Shown here piece by piece: positions 1-8,376 of a stretch of 64,000 bases of DNA (position 1 is its first letter; each line of letters starts with the position of its first letter). The translations under genes and the position numbers were made by a program. Under the pieces are notes generated by a model that searched no databases, had not been told where the DNA came from, and saw only the letters and a program-made list of their open reading frames with translations. Origin of the DNA: Caldicellulosiruptor owensensis OL (GTDB lineage: Bacteria; Bacillota; Thermoanaerobacteria; Caldicellulosiruptorales; Caldicellulosiruptoraceae); assembly GCF_000166335.1 (NCBI RefSeq), contig NC_014657.1, positions 2,028,501-2,092,500 of the forward strand, read 5' to 3'.

Positions 1-506
1 CCAATCTTTTCATTTGTCTCTTCATTTGTAATAACAGTCCATGGGTCAGCTTCTGTTCCAGTTCCAGCTGTTGTTGTTATTGCAACAATTGGAAGTGCTC
101 CACCTGATGGGAATTTTCCTTTTCCACTTCCACCAACAATATAGTCCCAGTAGTCACCATCATTTTTTGCCATAAGAGCAATGCTTTTTGCAGAGTCGAT
201 GCTGCTTCCGCCACCAAGCCCAATTACAAAGTCACAGCCCTCTTGTCTCGCTAACTGTGCACCTTCCATAACATGCTTCTTTATTGGATTTGGCAAAATC
301 TTGTCAAACACAACATAGTCAATACTTTTTTCTTTTAGTATCGCTGTGAGCCTGTCCAGATAACCATACTTTTTCATAGACGTTCCAGCAGATATTACAA
401 TCAGTGCTTTTTTGCCGGGCAAAGTTTCATCTTTGAGCCTGTTTAAACTCCCTGGTCCAAACAAGATCTTTGTGGGTATAAAATAATTGAAAACCAAGTT
501 TTCCAT
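1..506 (-). CDS. Iron-containing alcohol dehydrogenase, N-terminal part (runs off left edge)
   Basis: The frame opens with an ATG at 506 (MENLVFNYFIPTKILFGPG) behind a GGAGGG ribosome site and is still open at base 1, so only the first 168 or so residues are present. The segment shows the group III dehydrogenase fold start, the IPTKILFGPG opening and the GGGSSIDSAK nucleotide-binding motif near residue 95, followed by a TTAGTGTEADPWTVI stretch. The family reduces aldehydes or oxidises alcohols with NAD(P)H and Fe or Zn; the metal ligands lie in the missing C-terminal half. It is transcribed away from the HxlR gene at 653, which may control it. Family call is firm, substrate (butanol, 1,3-propanediol, lactaldehyde) is not resolvable. 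Confidence 0.9.
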   Translation of the reverse strand, partial: MENLVFNYFIPTKILFGPGSLNRLKDETLPGKKALIVISAGTSMKKYGYLDRLTAILKEKSIDYVVFDKILPNPIKKHVMEGAQLARQEGCDFVIGLGGGSSIDSAKSIALMAKNDGDYWDYIVGGSGKGKFPSGGALPIVAITTTAGTGTEADPWTVITNEETNEKI

Positions 507-565
507 TGCGTATTCCCTCCAAATTTTTAATCTGTAAATGCCAAAACACAATCTCTTTTAAGTTT

Positions 566-632
566 AGTATAATATACTTGATGTCATTTACAAAGAGCGC
601 ACTTTTTTAATATTAAGTATCATAGATGATAC
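566..632. promoter_or_regulatory. Two palindromes between adh and hxlR, candidate HxlR operators
   Basis: The divergent intergenic space holds AGTAT-AAT-ATACT at 566-578 and GTATCAT-AG-ATGATAC at 617-632, the second with perfect 7-base arms. The second ends just before the ribosome site of the HxlR gene. Both share GTAT/ATAC half-sites, as expected for a winged-helix dimer. The first overlaps a possible -10 (TATAAT at 568-573). Assignment to the adjacent regulator is inference. Confidence 0.5.
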
Positions 633-652
633 CAAAGGAAGGTGTTTTTTCT

Positions 653-1039
653 ATGTCCCAAAAGCAGAAGGTCAAAGAAGCAACGTGCGAGATTGAAGTT
701 GCATTTGAAGTAATAGGTGGAAAATGGAAACCTTTGATTTTGTGGTATTTGGGAGAATACGGAACACTTAGATTTGCTCAGATTCAGCACCTTATTCCTG
801 ACATCACTCACCGCATATTAACCAAGCAGCTGAGAGAACTTGAAGAGCATGGACTAATTAGAAGAAAGGTGTATCCTGAAGTTCCTGTGAAAGTAGAGTA
901 CAGCCTCACTGAAAAAGGAAAAGAAGTACTGCCAATTTTAGATATGATGTGCGACTGGGCAGACAAATACGATTATTTTGGATATAAAATAAAGTACAAC
1001 TTGTGCAATGAAGAGCTGTGCAACCTGCAAGAAGAGTAG
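653..1039 (+). CDS. HxlR-family winged-helix transcriptional regulator
   Basis: A 128-residue protein with the HxlR/MarR-like core: CEIEVAFEVIGGKWKPLILWYL, then FAQIQHLIPDITHRILTKQLRELEEHGLI as the recognition helix region and a wing ending in VEYSLTEKGKEVLPIL. The start is placed at the ATG at 653, nine codons inside the longest frame, because AAGGAAGG at 635-642 sits at correct distance from it. HxlR proteins act as dimers and often sense electrophiles or redox through a Cys near the N-terminus; a Cys is present about residue 12 (EATCEIE). Its divergent neighbour is an alcohol dehydrogenase, so aldehyde or redox control of that gene is a reasonable guess. Confidence 0.9.
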   Translation: MSQKQKVKEATCEIEVAFEVIGGKWKPLILWYLGEYGTLRFAQIQHLIPDITHRILTKQLRELEEHGLIRRKVYPEVPVKVEYSLTEKGKEVLPILDMMCDWADKYDYFGYKIKYNLCNEELCNLQEE

Positions 1040-1086
1040 GTTTCTTCAAAATTTTAACAAATAAAATTTGGAGGTAGTATGTAAAA

Positions 1087-1443
1087 ATGTATCTTTTTGT
1101 ATATGGATCTCTTCTTTCACATAATAGTCATAATTATTTGCTAAATGGCTGTAAATTTATTGGAAAAGCAGTTTTAGAAGGCTACGGGCTCTACAAAGTC
1201 AGCTGGTACCCTGCAATAGTGCCAAAAGAAGGCTCGAAAGTGCTCGGTGAGGTATATGAAGTTAATGAGACTTTAATTGAGAAAATAGACAACTTTGAAG
1301 ATGAGGGTGAGCTTTACAGACGGCAAGAAGTAGATGTCATTTTGAATAATGGTAATGTTTTTAGGGCATGGACATATGTTTATTTACTTGATGTTGATGA
1401 AAAATGCTATATTCCTTTTGAAAACCAGCCATGGAGAGAATAA
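1087..1443 (+). CDS. Gamma-glutamylcyclotransferase-like (AIG2/GGCT fold) protein
   Basis: 118 residues beginning MYLFVYGSLL, the YGSL loop that binds the gamma-glutamyl substrate in this fold. The usual catalytic glutamate is probably in the FEDEGELYRRQEV stretch near residues 72-84, preceded by VLGEVYEVNE. Family members cyclise gamma-glutamyl amino acids or amines to 5-oxoproline, or act on related amides. A GGAGG site at 1071-1075 supports the ATG at 1087. It lies 47 bases after hxlR on the same strand and may be co-transcribed. Exact substrate is unknown. Confidence 0.8.
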   Translation: MYLFVYGSLLSHNSHNYLLNGCKFIGKAVLEGYGLYKVSWYPAIVPKEGSKVLGEVYEVNETLIEKIDNFEDEGELYRRQEVDVILNNGNVFRAWTYVYLLDVDEKCYIPFENQPWRE

Positions 1444-1610
1444 GCATATATCTTATTTTCAGCTCTCTAAATCATTTTAAAAACTATAACTTGAAAGCAA
1501 TCTGTACAAATAGTAAAAATAATATAAATTGGTCTTTAAATTTTGTAGAAAATATACATTTTTTTTGGCTCTATAATAAATATTGGGGTGGATAGATAGG
1601 GAAAAAATAT

Positions 1611-1698
1611 AGCACTTATTCTGAATGCCTGCTATAATAAAATTGTTTTTAAGACAAAAGAACAAAAAAAAAGAAAGGAAGCATCCAGAATAAGTGCT
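1611..1698 (+). promoter_or_regulatory. Inverted repeat that buries the ISL3 transposase start codon
   Basis: Bases 1611-1628 (AGCACTTATTCTGAATGC) are complementary, with one mismatch, to 1681-1698, which contains the GTG start of the transposase and abuts its ribosome site. A TATAAT at 1633-1638 lies between the arms, so a transcript started there lacks the left arm and leaves the start open, while read-through RNA from outside would fold the start away. This matches the translation-shielding logic known from other insertion sequences; the function here is inferred. Confidence 0.55.
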
Positions 1699-2881
1699 TA
1701 ATTATAATTATATCACTGAACTTTTGAAATCAAAAGATATTATTCTTCATGAAATAATTGAAAATGAGAAGGAAGTAGAACTACACATAAGTCAGGGGCA
1801 AAAGCCTCATAAATGCCCCAGATGTGGGAGGATTACAAGCAAGATCCATGATTATCGTGTTCAACGAGTAAAAGACATACCAATGATGGGCAAAAAGACG
1901 TATTTAGTTTTAAGAAAGCGAAGGTATATTTGTAAAGAGTGTGGGAAGAAATTTTTTGAACATGTAAAGTTTTTGGGTAAACACCAAAGGATGACAAACA
2001 GACTGACAGCATATATTATAAGTCAGCTTAGCAATTTGAGCAGTATGAAAGAGGTAGCAAAACAGACAAATGTATCAGTTACAACAGTTATGAGGTTATT
2101 TGACAAAGTAAGCCCTATCCAGAAGGAAGATAAATTTTCTTCTGAGGCGATATGCGTAGATGAATTCAAAGGAAATGCAGGTGGAGCTAAATATCAGTGC
2201 ATAATTGTGGATCCTGTAGAAAAACGGATAGTAGAGATTTTAAAAGACAGAAGAAAAGATATTTTGATTGAATATTTTAGAAAACTAAAGGATAGGGAGA
2301 AAGTGAAGTATTTCATATGTGATATGTGGAGGCAATTTGTGAAGGTAGCAAAGATATATTTTAAAAATGCGAAGATAGTGATAGATAAATTTCATTTTAC
2401 ACGGTATGTTTATTGGGCAACAGAAGGAGTAAGGAAAAGAGTACAAAAGGAGTTAGATGATAGTCTGAGGAAATATTTCAAGAGGAGCAGAAAATTATTG
2501 TTAAAAGCTTATGAAGAACTTACTCCAAAGCAGAAAGAAGAGTTAGAAATAATGTTTTGGTATAGTCAAGATTTGATAAAAGCGCATAGGCTTAAGGAAG
2601 AATTCAGGAAGGTTTTGAAAAGTAGCAATTCAGCAGAAGCAAAAGTTGAATTAAAAAAGTGGATAGAGGCAGCCCAAAGAAGTGAACTTCCTGAATTTCA
2701 TAGATGTATAAAGGTTTTCAGGAAGTGGTTTTCTGAGATAGTGAATTCCTTTGATGTTGGATATACAAATAGCACAACAGAAGGTTTTAACAACAAGATA
2801 AAGGTGTTAAAGAGGAATGCATTTGGATATAGGAATTTTGAAAGATTTAGAAAGAGGATTTTATACAGTTGTAGTAGTTAG
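1694..2881 (+). CDS. ISL3-family transposase
   Basis: 395 residues. The N-terminus carries the family's zinc-binding pair CPRCG (about residue 41) and CKECGKKF (about 80), next a helix-turn-helix stretch ending in VAKQTNVSVTTVMRLFDKV, then the DDE catalytic region with ICVDEFKG (first Asp near 153), FHFTRYVYWA after the second acidic residue and TTEGFNNKIKVLKRNAFGYRN with the final Glu. Length and motif order are normal, so it may be active. The start is GTG (1694), not ATG, and lies in the inverted repeat at 1611-1698. An AAAGGAAG site at 1675-1682 precedes it. Confidence 0.92.
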   Translation: MLNYNYITELLKSKDIILHEIIENEKEVELHISQGQKPHKCPRCGRITSKIHDYRVQRVKDIPMMGKKTYLVLRKRRYICKECGKKFFEHVKFLGKHQRMTNRLTAYIISQLSNLSSMKEVAKQTNVSVTTVMRLFDKVSPIQKEDKFSSEAICVDEFKGNAGGAKYQCIIVDPVEKRIVEILKDRRKDILIEYFRKLKDREKVKYFICDMWRQFVKVAKIYFKNAKIVIDKFHFTRYVYWATEGVRKRVQKELDDSLRKYFKRSRKLLLKAYEELTPKQKEELEIMFWYSQDLIKAHRLKEEFRKVLKSSNSAEAKVELKKWIEAAQRSELPEFHRCIKVFRKWFSEIVNSFDVGYTNSTTEGFNNKIKVLKRNAFGYRNFERFRKRILYSCSS

Positions 2882-3046
2882 GGATTTAGAAGTGGATATT
2901 TAAAACCCGTCGAAGGAGTAGGCAAAGGTAATATGAGTTTTTAAAATCATTTTCTTGTAAGAGGTTTATATGATATTAAATGTATGTTTGATAAAACTAA
3001 AAAGGTGGGCATTCAGAATACCCACCCCAACTCTTGACAAAGAACC

Positions 3047-3267
3047 TTTTTTTTTATTATTATAAGGTATAGATAAATTTCTAAAGAGGTGATATTATTA
3101 CTTTAGAGCCTTTATATGTTAAAATGATATTTTTCATTTTGTATAACTATTTACATTTTTGCTAAAATTATTAAGAAACAGAAGTTTTAAATCAACAAAT
3201 AAAAAAACAATACTCAAGAGCTTAAATAAAAAACGGTATTTTGTGGAGATGGAGGAGGAATAGAACT
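3047..3267. other. Intergenic stretch between ISL3 and the amidase gene
   Basis: Very AT-rich sequence with a small AAAATGATATTTTTCATTTT-type hairpin at about 3121-3140. No convincing -35/-10 pair and no reading frame is seen. It must hold the promoter of the amidase pair unless they are read from the insertion sequence. Confidence 0.4.
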
Positions 3268-3864
3268 ATGAAAAAAACTATTACACTATCTATAATGCTT
3301 ATCTGTTTTATTCTAATAAATTGTTTCAATTGTGTAAAAGTTGAAGCGGCTTATAATGGTTTTGGGGCCACTTCATACGCAGATATTTGGGCACTAAGCA
3401 GAAATTCAAATTACCCTAGTTTTGACGCAGATTGTACAAATTTTGCATCTCAAGCAATGCATGAGGGAGGAACTTTGCCATTTGATAAACAAAATGGTTG
3501 GTATTGCGAGAAAGTTCTTTGGTGGTGGAATTGGGGAACAGCTTGGAGTGTAGCTGATGATTTATACAGATATCTATCAAACTCAACCAGGGGAACGATT
3601 ATAGGTAGATGGAGTTATAATCAGCAAAATGACTATAATGACTTACTTCAACCTGGTGATATTCTATTTTATGATTGGAATTCAGATGGAAGATTTGATC
3701 ATGCTGGTGTTTCTGTAGGTTTAGGGTACGATTCTACTTATGGGAGAACTGGTAATGTTCAAGATCAACACACAACTGATAGATTTCATGCAATTTGGCA
3801 TTTACAACCATATAATATTAATTACAAGATAACAACGATAATATTAGCTATTCGTCCCAAATAA
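3268..3864 (+). CDS. Secreted amidase-domain (Amidase_6-like) protein
   Basis: 198 residues starting at the ATG at 3268 behind GGAGGAGG (3251-3258); the longer TTG frame from 3241 would put that ribosome site inside the gene. Residues 1-26 form a signal peptide (MKKTITLSIMLICFILI..., Ala-X-Ala site near KVEAA). The mature part has DADCTNFASQAMHEGG, the putative catalytic Cys of the NlpC/P60-like amidase fold, then LLQPGDILFYDW and FDHAGVSVG with the partner His. Such enzymes cut peptidoglycan peptides or secreted amide substrates outside the cell. The next gene starts 21 bases downstream and encodes a membrane-anchored partner. Confidence 0.8.
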   Translation: MKKTITLSIMLICFILINCFNCVKVEAAYNGFGATSYADIWALSRNSNYPSFDADCTNFASQAMHEGGTLPFDKQNGWYCEKVLWWWNWGTAWSVADDLYRYLSNSTRGTIIGRWSYNQQNDYNDLLQPGDILFYDWNSDGRFDHAGVSVGLGYDSTYGRTGNVQDQHTTDRFHAIWHLQPYNINYKITTIILAIRPK

Positions 3865-3885
3865 AAATGAGAGGGAGGAGCTAAA

Positions 3886-4578
3886 ATGAAAAAAAGAAAA
3901 ATTTTAGTTTCAATTGTTTCTATTTTGGTTATATTTGGCGCAATATTAATTGCTATCAGTGTAAAAAGCAATCAACAATTGAATAATGAGAAAGATATAA
4001 AGAAAACAGTAATAGGTGCTCTGAAGATCCACGAAATGCTTATCTATCCCGCCGAATATACAAAGTCACCAGACATTCAAATTCCTCAAGAAGTTATTGA
4101 TAAAAAACTGAAGGAAGTTACTCAAGCATGTGAAAAATATTTTAGTAGCAAATCTGGCTGGTTAGCAAACAGACTTAGCGTTTATCAGCAAGCTGTACTT
4201 GCTGAAGCACACCCTCCTACAGATATGAGAACAGTTGAAAACAAAATAACTGATGTAAAATTTTTGGAAATAAAAATTGAAGGAGACACAGCAACAGTTG
4301 TAGCTGATGTATATGCTGAAGGTAAATCTATAGGACTTGCTTTAGATACTGATAAAATACCAGCTCCTGAATTGAATGAAATAACTAATGCTAAAGGTTA
4401 TAAAATGTCACCTGAAGAACAGAAAAAGTTTGCTGAAAAAACTGAAAAATTACCTAAAAAAATACGTGAATACAAAGGAAAGTCCATCACACGCCATTAT
4501 TTCAATTTAGCAAAAGAAAACGGGGAGTGGAAAATAACCTCTGAGACTTTCAATTTTCTTCCTGGGTATGAACCATAA
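3886..4578 (+). CDS. Membrane-anchored extracytoplasmic protein of unknown function
   Basis: 230 residues. One N-terminal membrane segment or uncleaved signal (residues 6-26, ILVSIVSILVIFGAILIAI) follows a KKRK charge cluster, and the rest is hydrophilic with no Cys. An AGGGAGGAG site at 3870-3878 supports the ATG. The middle part (ENKITDVKFLEIKIEGDTATVVADVYAEG) looks like a cystatin/NTF2-type beta-rich domain such as is found next to secreted cell-wall amidases, where it may act as an inhibitor, chaperone or immunity factor; that is speculation. Family not recognised. Confidence 0.6.
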   Translation: MKKRKILVSIVSILVIFGAILIAISVKSNQQLNNEKDIKKTVIGALKIHEMLIYPAEYTKSPDIQIPQEVIDKKLKEVTQACEKYFSSKSGWLANRLSVYQQAVLAEAHPPTDMRTVENKITDVKFLEIKIEGDTATVVADVYAEGKSIGLALDTDKIPAPELNEITNAKGYKMSPEEQKKFAEKTEKLPKKIREYKGKSITRHYFNLAKENGEWKITSETFNFLPGYEP

Positions 4579-4590
4579 AAATTAGAAAAT

Positions 4591-4634
4591 AACAGACTGC
4601 CAGTGGAAAATAACTAATATACTGGCAGTCTGTT
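4591..4634. terminator. Bidirectional terminator between the amidase pair and cysS
   Basis: AACAGACTGCCAGT at 4591-4604 pairs perfectly with ACTGGCAGTCTGTT at 4621-4634. A T-rich tail follows on the plus strand (GTTTTATTTTT) and A-rich sequence flanks the other side, so both convergent units can end here. Confidence 0.85.
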
Positions 4635-4637
4635 GTT

Positions 4638-6035
4638 TTATTTTTCTCTTTCAATCTTTGTCCCCTGAGGAGTATCAAGGACAATATAACCTAAGCTCTT
4701 TAGTTCATCTCGTATTCTGTCTGCCTCGGCAAAGTTTTTAGCTTTTCGCGCCTGGTTTCTCTTTTCAACAAGCTCTAAAATCTCCAGTGGAATTTCATCC
4801 TCTTTCTGTTCATATTGCTCCAAGATTCCTAAAATACCACAAAGCTCTTTTAAAGTATCTCTTGCCAAAATTAGGACATCTTTTGAGCATGTATTTGCAT
4901 GTGTATTTATTTCTCTTACCATCTCAAAAAGATATCCTGTTGCCTCGGCAGTGTTAAGGTCATCTTCCATTGCATCTATGAACTTTATCTTAAACTGCTC
5001 AAGCGATGCTTTTAGCGTACTGTTGCTACTATTTGATCCTGTTTCATTTCTGATCAGATATTCAAGATTTTCATAACATTTGTATATTCTCTTTAGCGCA
5101 CTTTCTGCTTGTTCAATCAAATCAAGTGAAAAGTTTAAAGGCTTTCTATAATGAGCCTGAAGCATAAAAAGCCTCAGTGCCTCTGGATGGTATTTTTCTA
5201 TAATCTCGCGAACGGTAAAGAAATTCCCAAGCGACTTTGACATCTTCTCATTGTTTATATTCACATACCCATTATGAAGCCAAAACCTTGCAAAAGGCTT
5301 TCCTGTTGCAGCCTCACTTTGTGCAATTTCATTTTCATGATGAGGAAATATCAAGTCCTGCCCACCTGCATGAATGTCAATGGTCTCACCAAGATATTTC
5401 ATTGCCATAACAGAACACTCTACATGCCAGCCGGGCCTGCCCTCACCCCAAGGTGAGAGCCATGCCGGCTCTCCTTCTTTTTTAGCCTTCCACAGAGCAA
5501 AATCAAGCGGATCTTCTTTCTTTTCGCTCAGATCAACCCTCGCACCAGCCATCAGTTCTTCAATGTTCTTGTGAGAAAGTTTACCATATTCGGCAAACTT
5601 TCTTGTTCTAAAATACACGTCACCATCAACCACATATGCATAGCCTTTGTCAATCAGCTTTTGTATTAGGGTTATCATATCAGGGATTTCTTCTGTTGCT
5701 CTGGGATTTTTGGTTGCTCTTTTTACATTGAGTCTGTCTGCATCTTTATAGTACTCTTTTATAAACCTTTCAGCAAGTTCAAAGACGGTTATTCCCTCTT
5801 TGTTTGCTCTGTTTATCATCTTATCTTCAATGTCAGTAAAGTTTTGGATGTATATTACCTCATAGCCTTTGTATTCAAAATATCGCCTTAAAGTATCAAA
5901 CACAATTAAAGGCCGTGCATTGCCAATGTGAATAAAGTCATAGACAGTTGGACCGCATACGTACATTTTCACTTTGCCTTGTTCTAAGGGTTCAAACTCC
6001 TCTTTTGTCATTGTCAGAGTGTTGTAAAGCTTCAT
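4638..6035 (-). CDS. cysS: Cysteinyl-tRNA synthetase
   Basis: 465 residues, full length for the family. Charges tRNA-Cys in the cytoplasm. The class I signatures are clear: HIGN at residues 36-39 within [16 protein letters not shown], whose Cys27 is the first zinc ligand, [19 protein letters not shown] with further zinc ligands, and KMSKSLGN near residue 266. The start ATG at 6035 has AAAGGAG about ten bases upstream, inside the end of cysE, so the two genes overlap by 44 bases in different frames. Last gene of the gltX-cysE-cysS operon, an arrangement usual in Firmicutes. Confidence 0.98.
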   Translation of the reverse strand: MKLYNTLTMTKEEFEPLEQGKVKMYVCGPTVYDFIHIGNARPLIVFDTLRRYFEYKGYEVIYIQNFTDIEDKMINRANKEGITVFELAERFIKEYYKDADRLNVKRATKNPRATEEIPDMITLIQKLIDKGYAYVVDGDVYFRTRKFAEYGKLSHKNIEELMAGARVDLSEKKEDPLDFALWKAKKEGEPAWLSPWGEGRPGWHVECSVMAMKYLGETIDIHAGGQDLIFPHHENEIAQSEAATGKPFARFWLHNGYVNINNEKMSKSLGNFFTVREIIEKYHPEALRLFMLQAHYRKPLNFSLDLIEQAESALKRIYKCYENLEYLIRNETGSNSSNSTLKASLEQFKIKFIDAMEDDLNTAEATGYLFEMVREINTHANTCSKDVLILARDTLKELCGILGILEQYEQKEDEIPLEILELVEKRNQARKAKNFAEADRIRDELKSLGYIVLDTPQGTKIEREK

Positions 6036-6696
6036 ACTCTTTTAATCTCCTTTCATACTCGGCAAGTTTTTTCTCCAAAGCCTCTATTTTGGCTTCAAGC
6101 CTGCAAATCTGCATTGCAAGCGGGTCGGGAAATCTTATTTGGTCAAGCTGTTCTTCAACAGTTGGCTTTTCTTTTTTCTCTTTTCTGACAACTCTTCCCG
6201 GCACACCAACTACGGTCGAGTTCTCTTCAACCTCGCGAAGAACAACTGCATTTGCACCAATTTTTGTATTATCTCCTACTTTGAACGGACCTAAAACCTT
6301 TGCACCGGCACCAATTAAGACGTTGTTTCCAATTGTTGGGTGACGCTTGCCTTTTTCTTTTCCTGTACCACCCAACGTCACGCCCTGGTAAATCAGAACA
6401 TCATCTCCAATCTCAGCTGTCTCACCAATCACAACACCCATGCCATGGTCTATAAATACCCTTCGACCAATCTTAGCACCGGGATGTATCTCAATACCTG
6501 TTTTGTGCCTTGCACGCTGGGAAATCCACCTTGCAATGAAATACATCCTGCGGTTGTAAAACCAGTGAGCTATTCTGTGATATATAATAGCCCACAGGCT
6601 TGGATACAAAAGAGTTTCCAGCCTGCTCTTGCAAGCCGGGTCTTTTTCCATAATGACATCCATCTCTTCTTTTATCATCCTTATGAATTTAAACAT
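5992..6696 (-). CDS. cysE: Serine O-acetyltransferase
   Basis: 234 residues. Makes O-acetylserine from serine and acetyl-CoA, the first step of cysteine synthesis. The sequence has the alpha-helical N-terminal domain, then the left-handed beta helix of hexapeptide repeats ([31 protein letters not shown]), with the catalytic DHG-type His near residue 79 and [15 protein letters not shown] with the second His. The C-terminal 60 residues form a charged, coiled-coil-like tail ([26 protein letters not shown]), longer than in many homologues. Overlaps cysS, so cysteine supply and its charging enzyme are produced together. Confidence 0.97.
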   Translation of the reverse strand: MFKFIRMIKEEMDVIMEKDPACKSRLETLLYPSLWAIIYHRIAHWFYNRRMYFIARWISQRARHKTGIEIHPGAKIGRRVFIDHGMGVVIGETAEIGDDVLIYQGVTLGGTGKEKGKRHPTIGNNVLIGAGAKVLGPFKVGDNTKIGANAVVLREVEENSTVVGVPGRVVRKEKKEKPTVEEQLDQIRFPDPLAMQICRLEAKIEALEKKLAEYERRLKEYEALQHSDNDKRGV

Positions 6697-6739
6697 ACTT
6701 CTTCATAACTCCTTCTAAAAAGCTCAAAATAAATCTAAT

Positions 6740-8197
6740 CTAATTATACCACGTTTTGAAGAATTCCAATCGTTTTAGTATGCTTTCTTTGCCCACTATC
6801 TCGATTATTTCAACAAGTTCAGGACCATGTGTTTTTCCTGTCAAGACAACTCTTATTGGCATAAATAGGTTTTTACCTTTATAGCCAGTTTCTTTTTGTA
6901 TCTCTTTAAAAAGAACTTTGATGTTCTCAGGTGTCAAATCCCCTGCTTCTTTTATTTTATTTTCAAAGACATCAATCAAATGCTTTAAATGTTCCCATTT
7001 CAAGACCTCTTTTGCCTCATCTTCTTCTATTTTGACTTCATTGTTAAAGAAGATATCAACTTTGTCTTTAATCTGAGATAGATAATCCAGTCCTTCATAC
7101 ACAGATTTTACTATCTTCTTGAGCCATTCAAATTTGGACTTTGCCTCATCTTCTTTGATATATCCTGCTTCAACAAAGTATGGTATACACATTTGGGTAA
7201 GTTCGTCCAATGATTTTAGCTTAATGTGTTGAGAGTTTATATAGTTTAGCTTATCAATGTCAAATATTGCAGGGTTTTTGGAAACTCTGTCTAATGAAAA
7301 ATTCTCAATTAGATATTCCATATCAAATATTTCTTTATCTTCTGGTGGTGACCAGCCAAGCAATGCCAAGAAGTTTATAAGCCCTTCTTTTAAATACCCC
7401 TGCTCTCTGTACTGTTCAACCCAAGTAGATCCATGGCGCTTTGACATCTTTGTTCTGTCTTTCCCAAGTATAAGCGAAACATGAGCAAATTGCGGAAGTT
7501 CAAACTCAAGCGCATTGTAAATTAGAATTTGACGCGGAGTGTTTGAAAGATGCTCCTCACCTCTTATAACATGCGAAATCTTCATCAAATGGTCATCTAT
7601 AACAACTGCAAAGTTGTATGTCGGGATACCATCAGACTTGACAATCACAAAATCACCAATATCATCCGACATAAACTCAACATCGCCACGCACAAGGTCA
7701 TGAACAACTATCTTAACACCTTCTGGCACTTTAAACCTGACGGTTGGTTTTCTCCCCTCTTGTTCAAATCTTCTTTTTTGCTCCTCTGTTAAATTCCTGC
7801 ACTTGCCAAGATATCTTGGCATCTGTCCTTGGCTCAGAAGCTGCTGACGCTGAGCCTCAAGTTCTTCTTCGGTGCAGTAGCAATGATATGCATATCCTTT
7901 TTCAAATAAAACATCAACATACTTTTTGTAAATGTCCACTCTTTCTGTTGATCTATAAGGCCCGTGAGGTCCTCCTACCTCAATTCCTTCGTCCCACTCA
8001 ATCCCAAGCCATTTTAAGCTTTCGATAATAACCTTTTCGGACTCAATAGATGATCTTTCCAAGTCTGTGTCTTCTATCCTTAATATGAACTTCCCCCCAT
8101 ATCTTTTGGCAAAAAGGTAGTTGAAAAGTGCTGTTCTTGCACCGCCTATGTGAAGATGCCCTGTCGGGCTTGGTGCAAACCTTGTTCTGACTTCCAC
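6740..8197 (-). CDS. gltX: Glutamyl-tRNA synthetase
   Basis: 485 residues, normal length. RFAPSPTGHLHIGGARTAL carries the class I HIGH-type motif (residues 8-20) and KMSKRHGSTW near residue 255 is the KMSKS loop. The cysteine-containing insert CYCTEEELEAQRQ follows the first half of the Rossmann fold as in bacterial enzymes. The start is GTG at 8197 with AAAGGA about 13 bases upstream. First gene of the operon with cysE (43-base gap) and cysS. No T-box leader is seen upstream; a plain promoter is present at 8291-8319. Confidence 0.97.
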   Translation of the reverse strand: MEVRTRFAPSPTGHLHIGGARTALFNYLFAKRYGGKFILRIEDTDLERSSIESEKVIIESLKWLGIEWDEGIEVGGPHGPYRSTERVDIYKKYVDVLFEKGYAYHCYCTEEELEAQRQQLLSQGQMPRYLGKCRNLTEEQKRRFEQEGRKPTVRFKVPEGVKIVVHDLVRGDVEFMSDDIGDFVIVKSDGIPTYNFAVVIDDHLMKISHVIRGEEHLSNTPRQILIYNALEFELPQFAHVSLILGKDRTKMSKRHGSTWVEQYREQGYLKEGLINFLALLGWSPPEDKEIFDMEYLIENFSLDRVSKNPAIFDIDKLNYINSQHIKLKSLDELTQMCIPYFVEAGYIKEDEAKSKFEWLKKIVKSVYEGLDYLSQIKDKVDIFFNNEVKIEEDEAKEVLKWEHLKHLIDVFENKIKEAGDLTPENIKVLFKEIQKETGYKGKNLFMPIRVVLTGKTHGPELVEIIEIVGKESILKRLEFFKTWYN

Positions 8198-8290
8198 TTC
8201 TTTCAGTCCTTTCTTCTGGAATTTTATGAATTATTCTCTACCTTAACAAGTGACTTATTCTTAAAGTTAAAAACATATTCTCTTTTTAAA

Positions 8291-8319
8291 AGTATAAACT
8301 TTGAAAAATTTGTAGTCAA
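8291..8319 (-). promoter_or_regulatory. Promoter of gltX-cysE-cysS
   Basis: On the minus strand TTGACT (8319-8314), a 17-base spacer, then TATACT (8296-8291), about 90 bases before the gltX start. This is a near-consensus vegetative promoter. Confidence 0.75.
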
Positions 8320-8322
8320 TCT

Positions 8323-8361
8323 AAAAAAATAAAAGAGGATTGGTATCTCATTACCACCTCT
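8323..8361 (-). terminator. Terminator after the dynamin-like gene
   Basis: On the minus strand AGAGG-TGGTA and TACCA-AT-CCTCT form a stem (8361-8334) followed by TTTTATTTTTTT. It ends the fluoride-riboswitch operon and lies next to the gltX promoter. Confidence 0.75.
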
Positions 8362-8376
8362 AACTTAGTTAATTTT

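Larger units (their letters stand above)
1567..3046 (+). mobile_element. Complete ISL3-family insertion sequence
   Basis: The ends are imperfect inverted repeats: GGCTCT...TTGGGGTGG from 1567 on the left and, on the other strand from 3046, GGTTCTTTGTCAAG...TTGGGGTGG. Both ends abut runs of T: eight T at 1559-1566 and nine T from 3047, which fits the 8-bp target duplication known for ISL3 elements, although a T tract makes this weak proof. The element carries one intact transposase. Near the right end GGTGGGCATTC (3004-3014) pairs with GAATACCCACC (3016-3026), a hairpin that could block read-through. Confidence 0.85.

Noticed and set aside
7744-8028. 94-codon plus-strand ORF inside gltX
   Set aside because: Exact antisense of the conserved synthetase catalytic core; no ribosome site.
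8198-8330. T-box leader of gltX
   Set aside because: No specifier hairpin, no T-box sequence and no leader terminator; only a promoter is seen.
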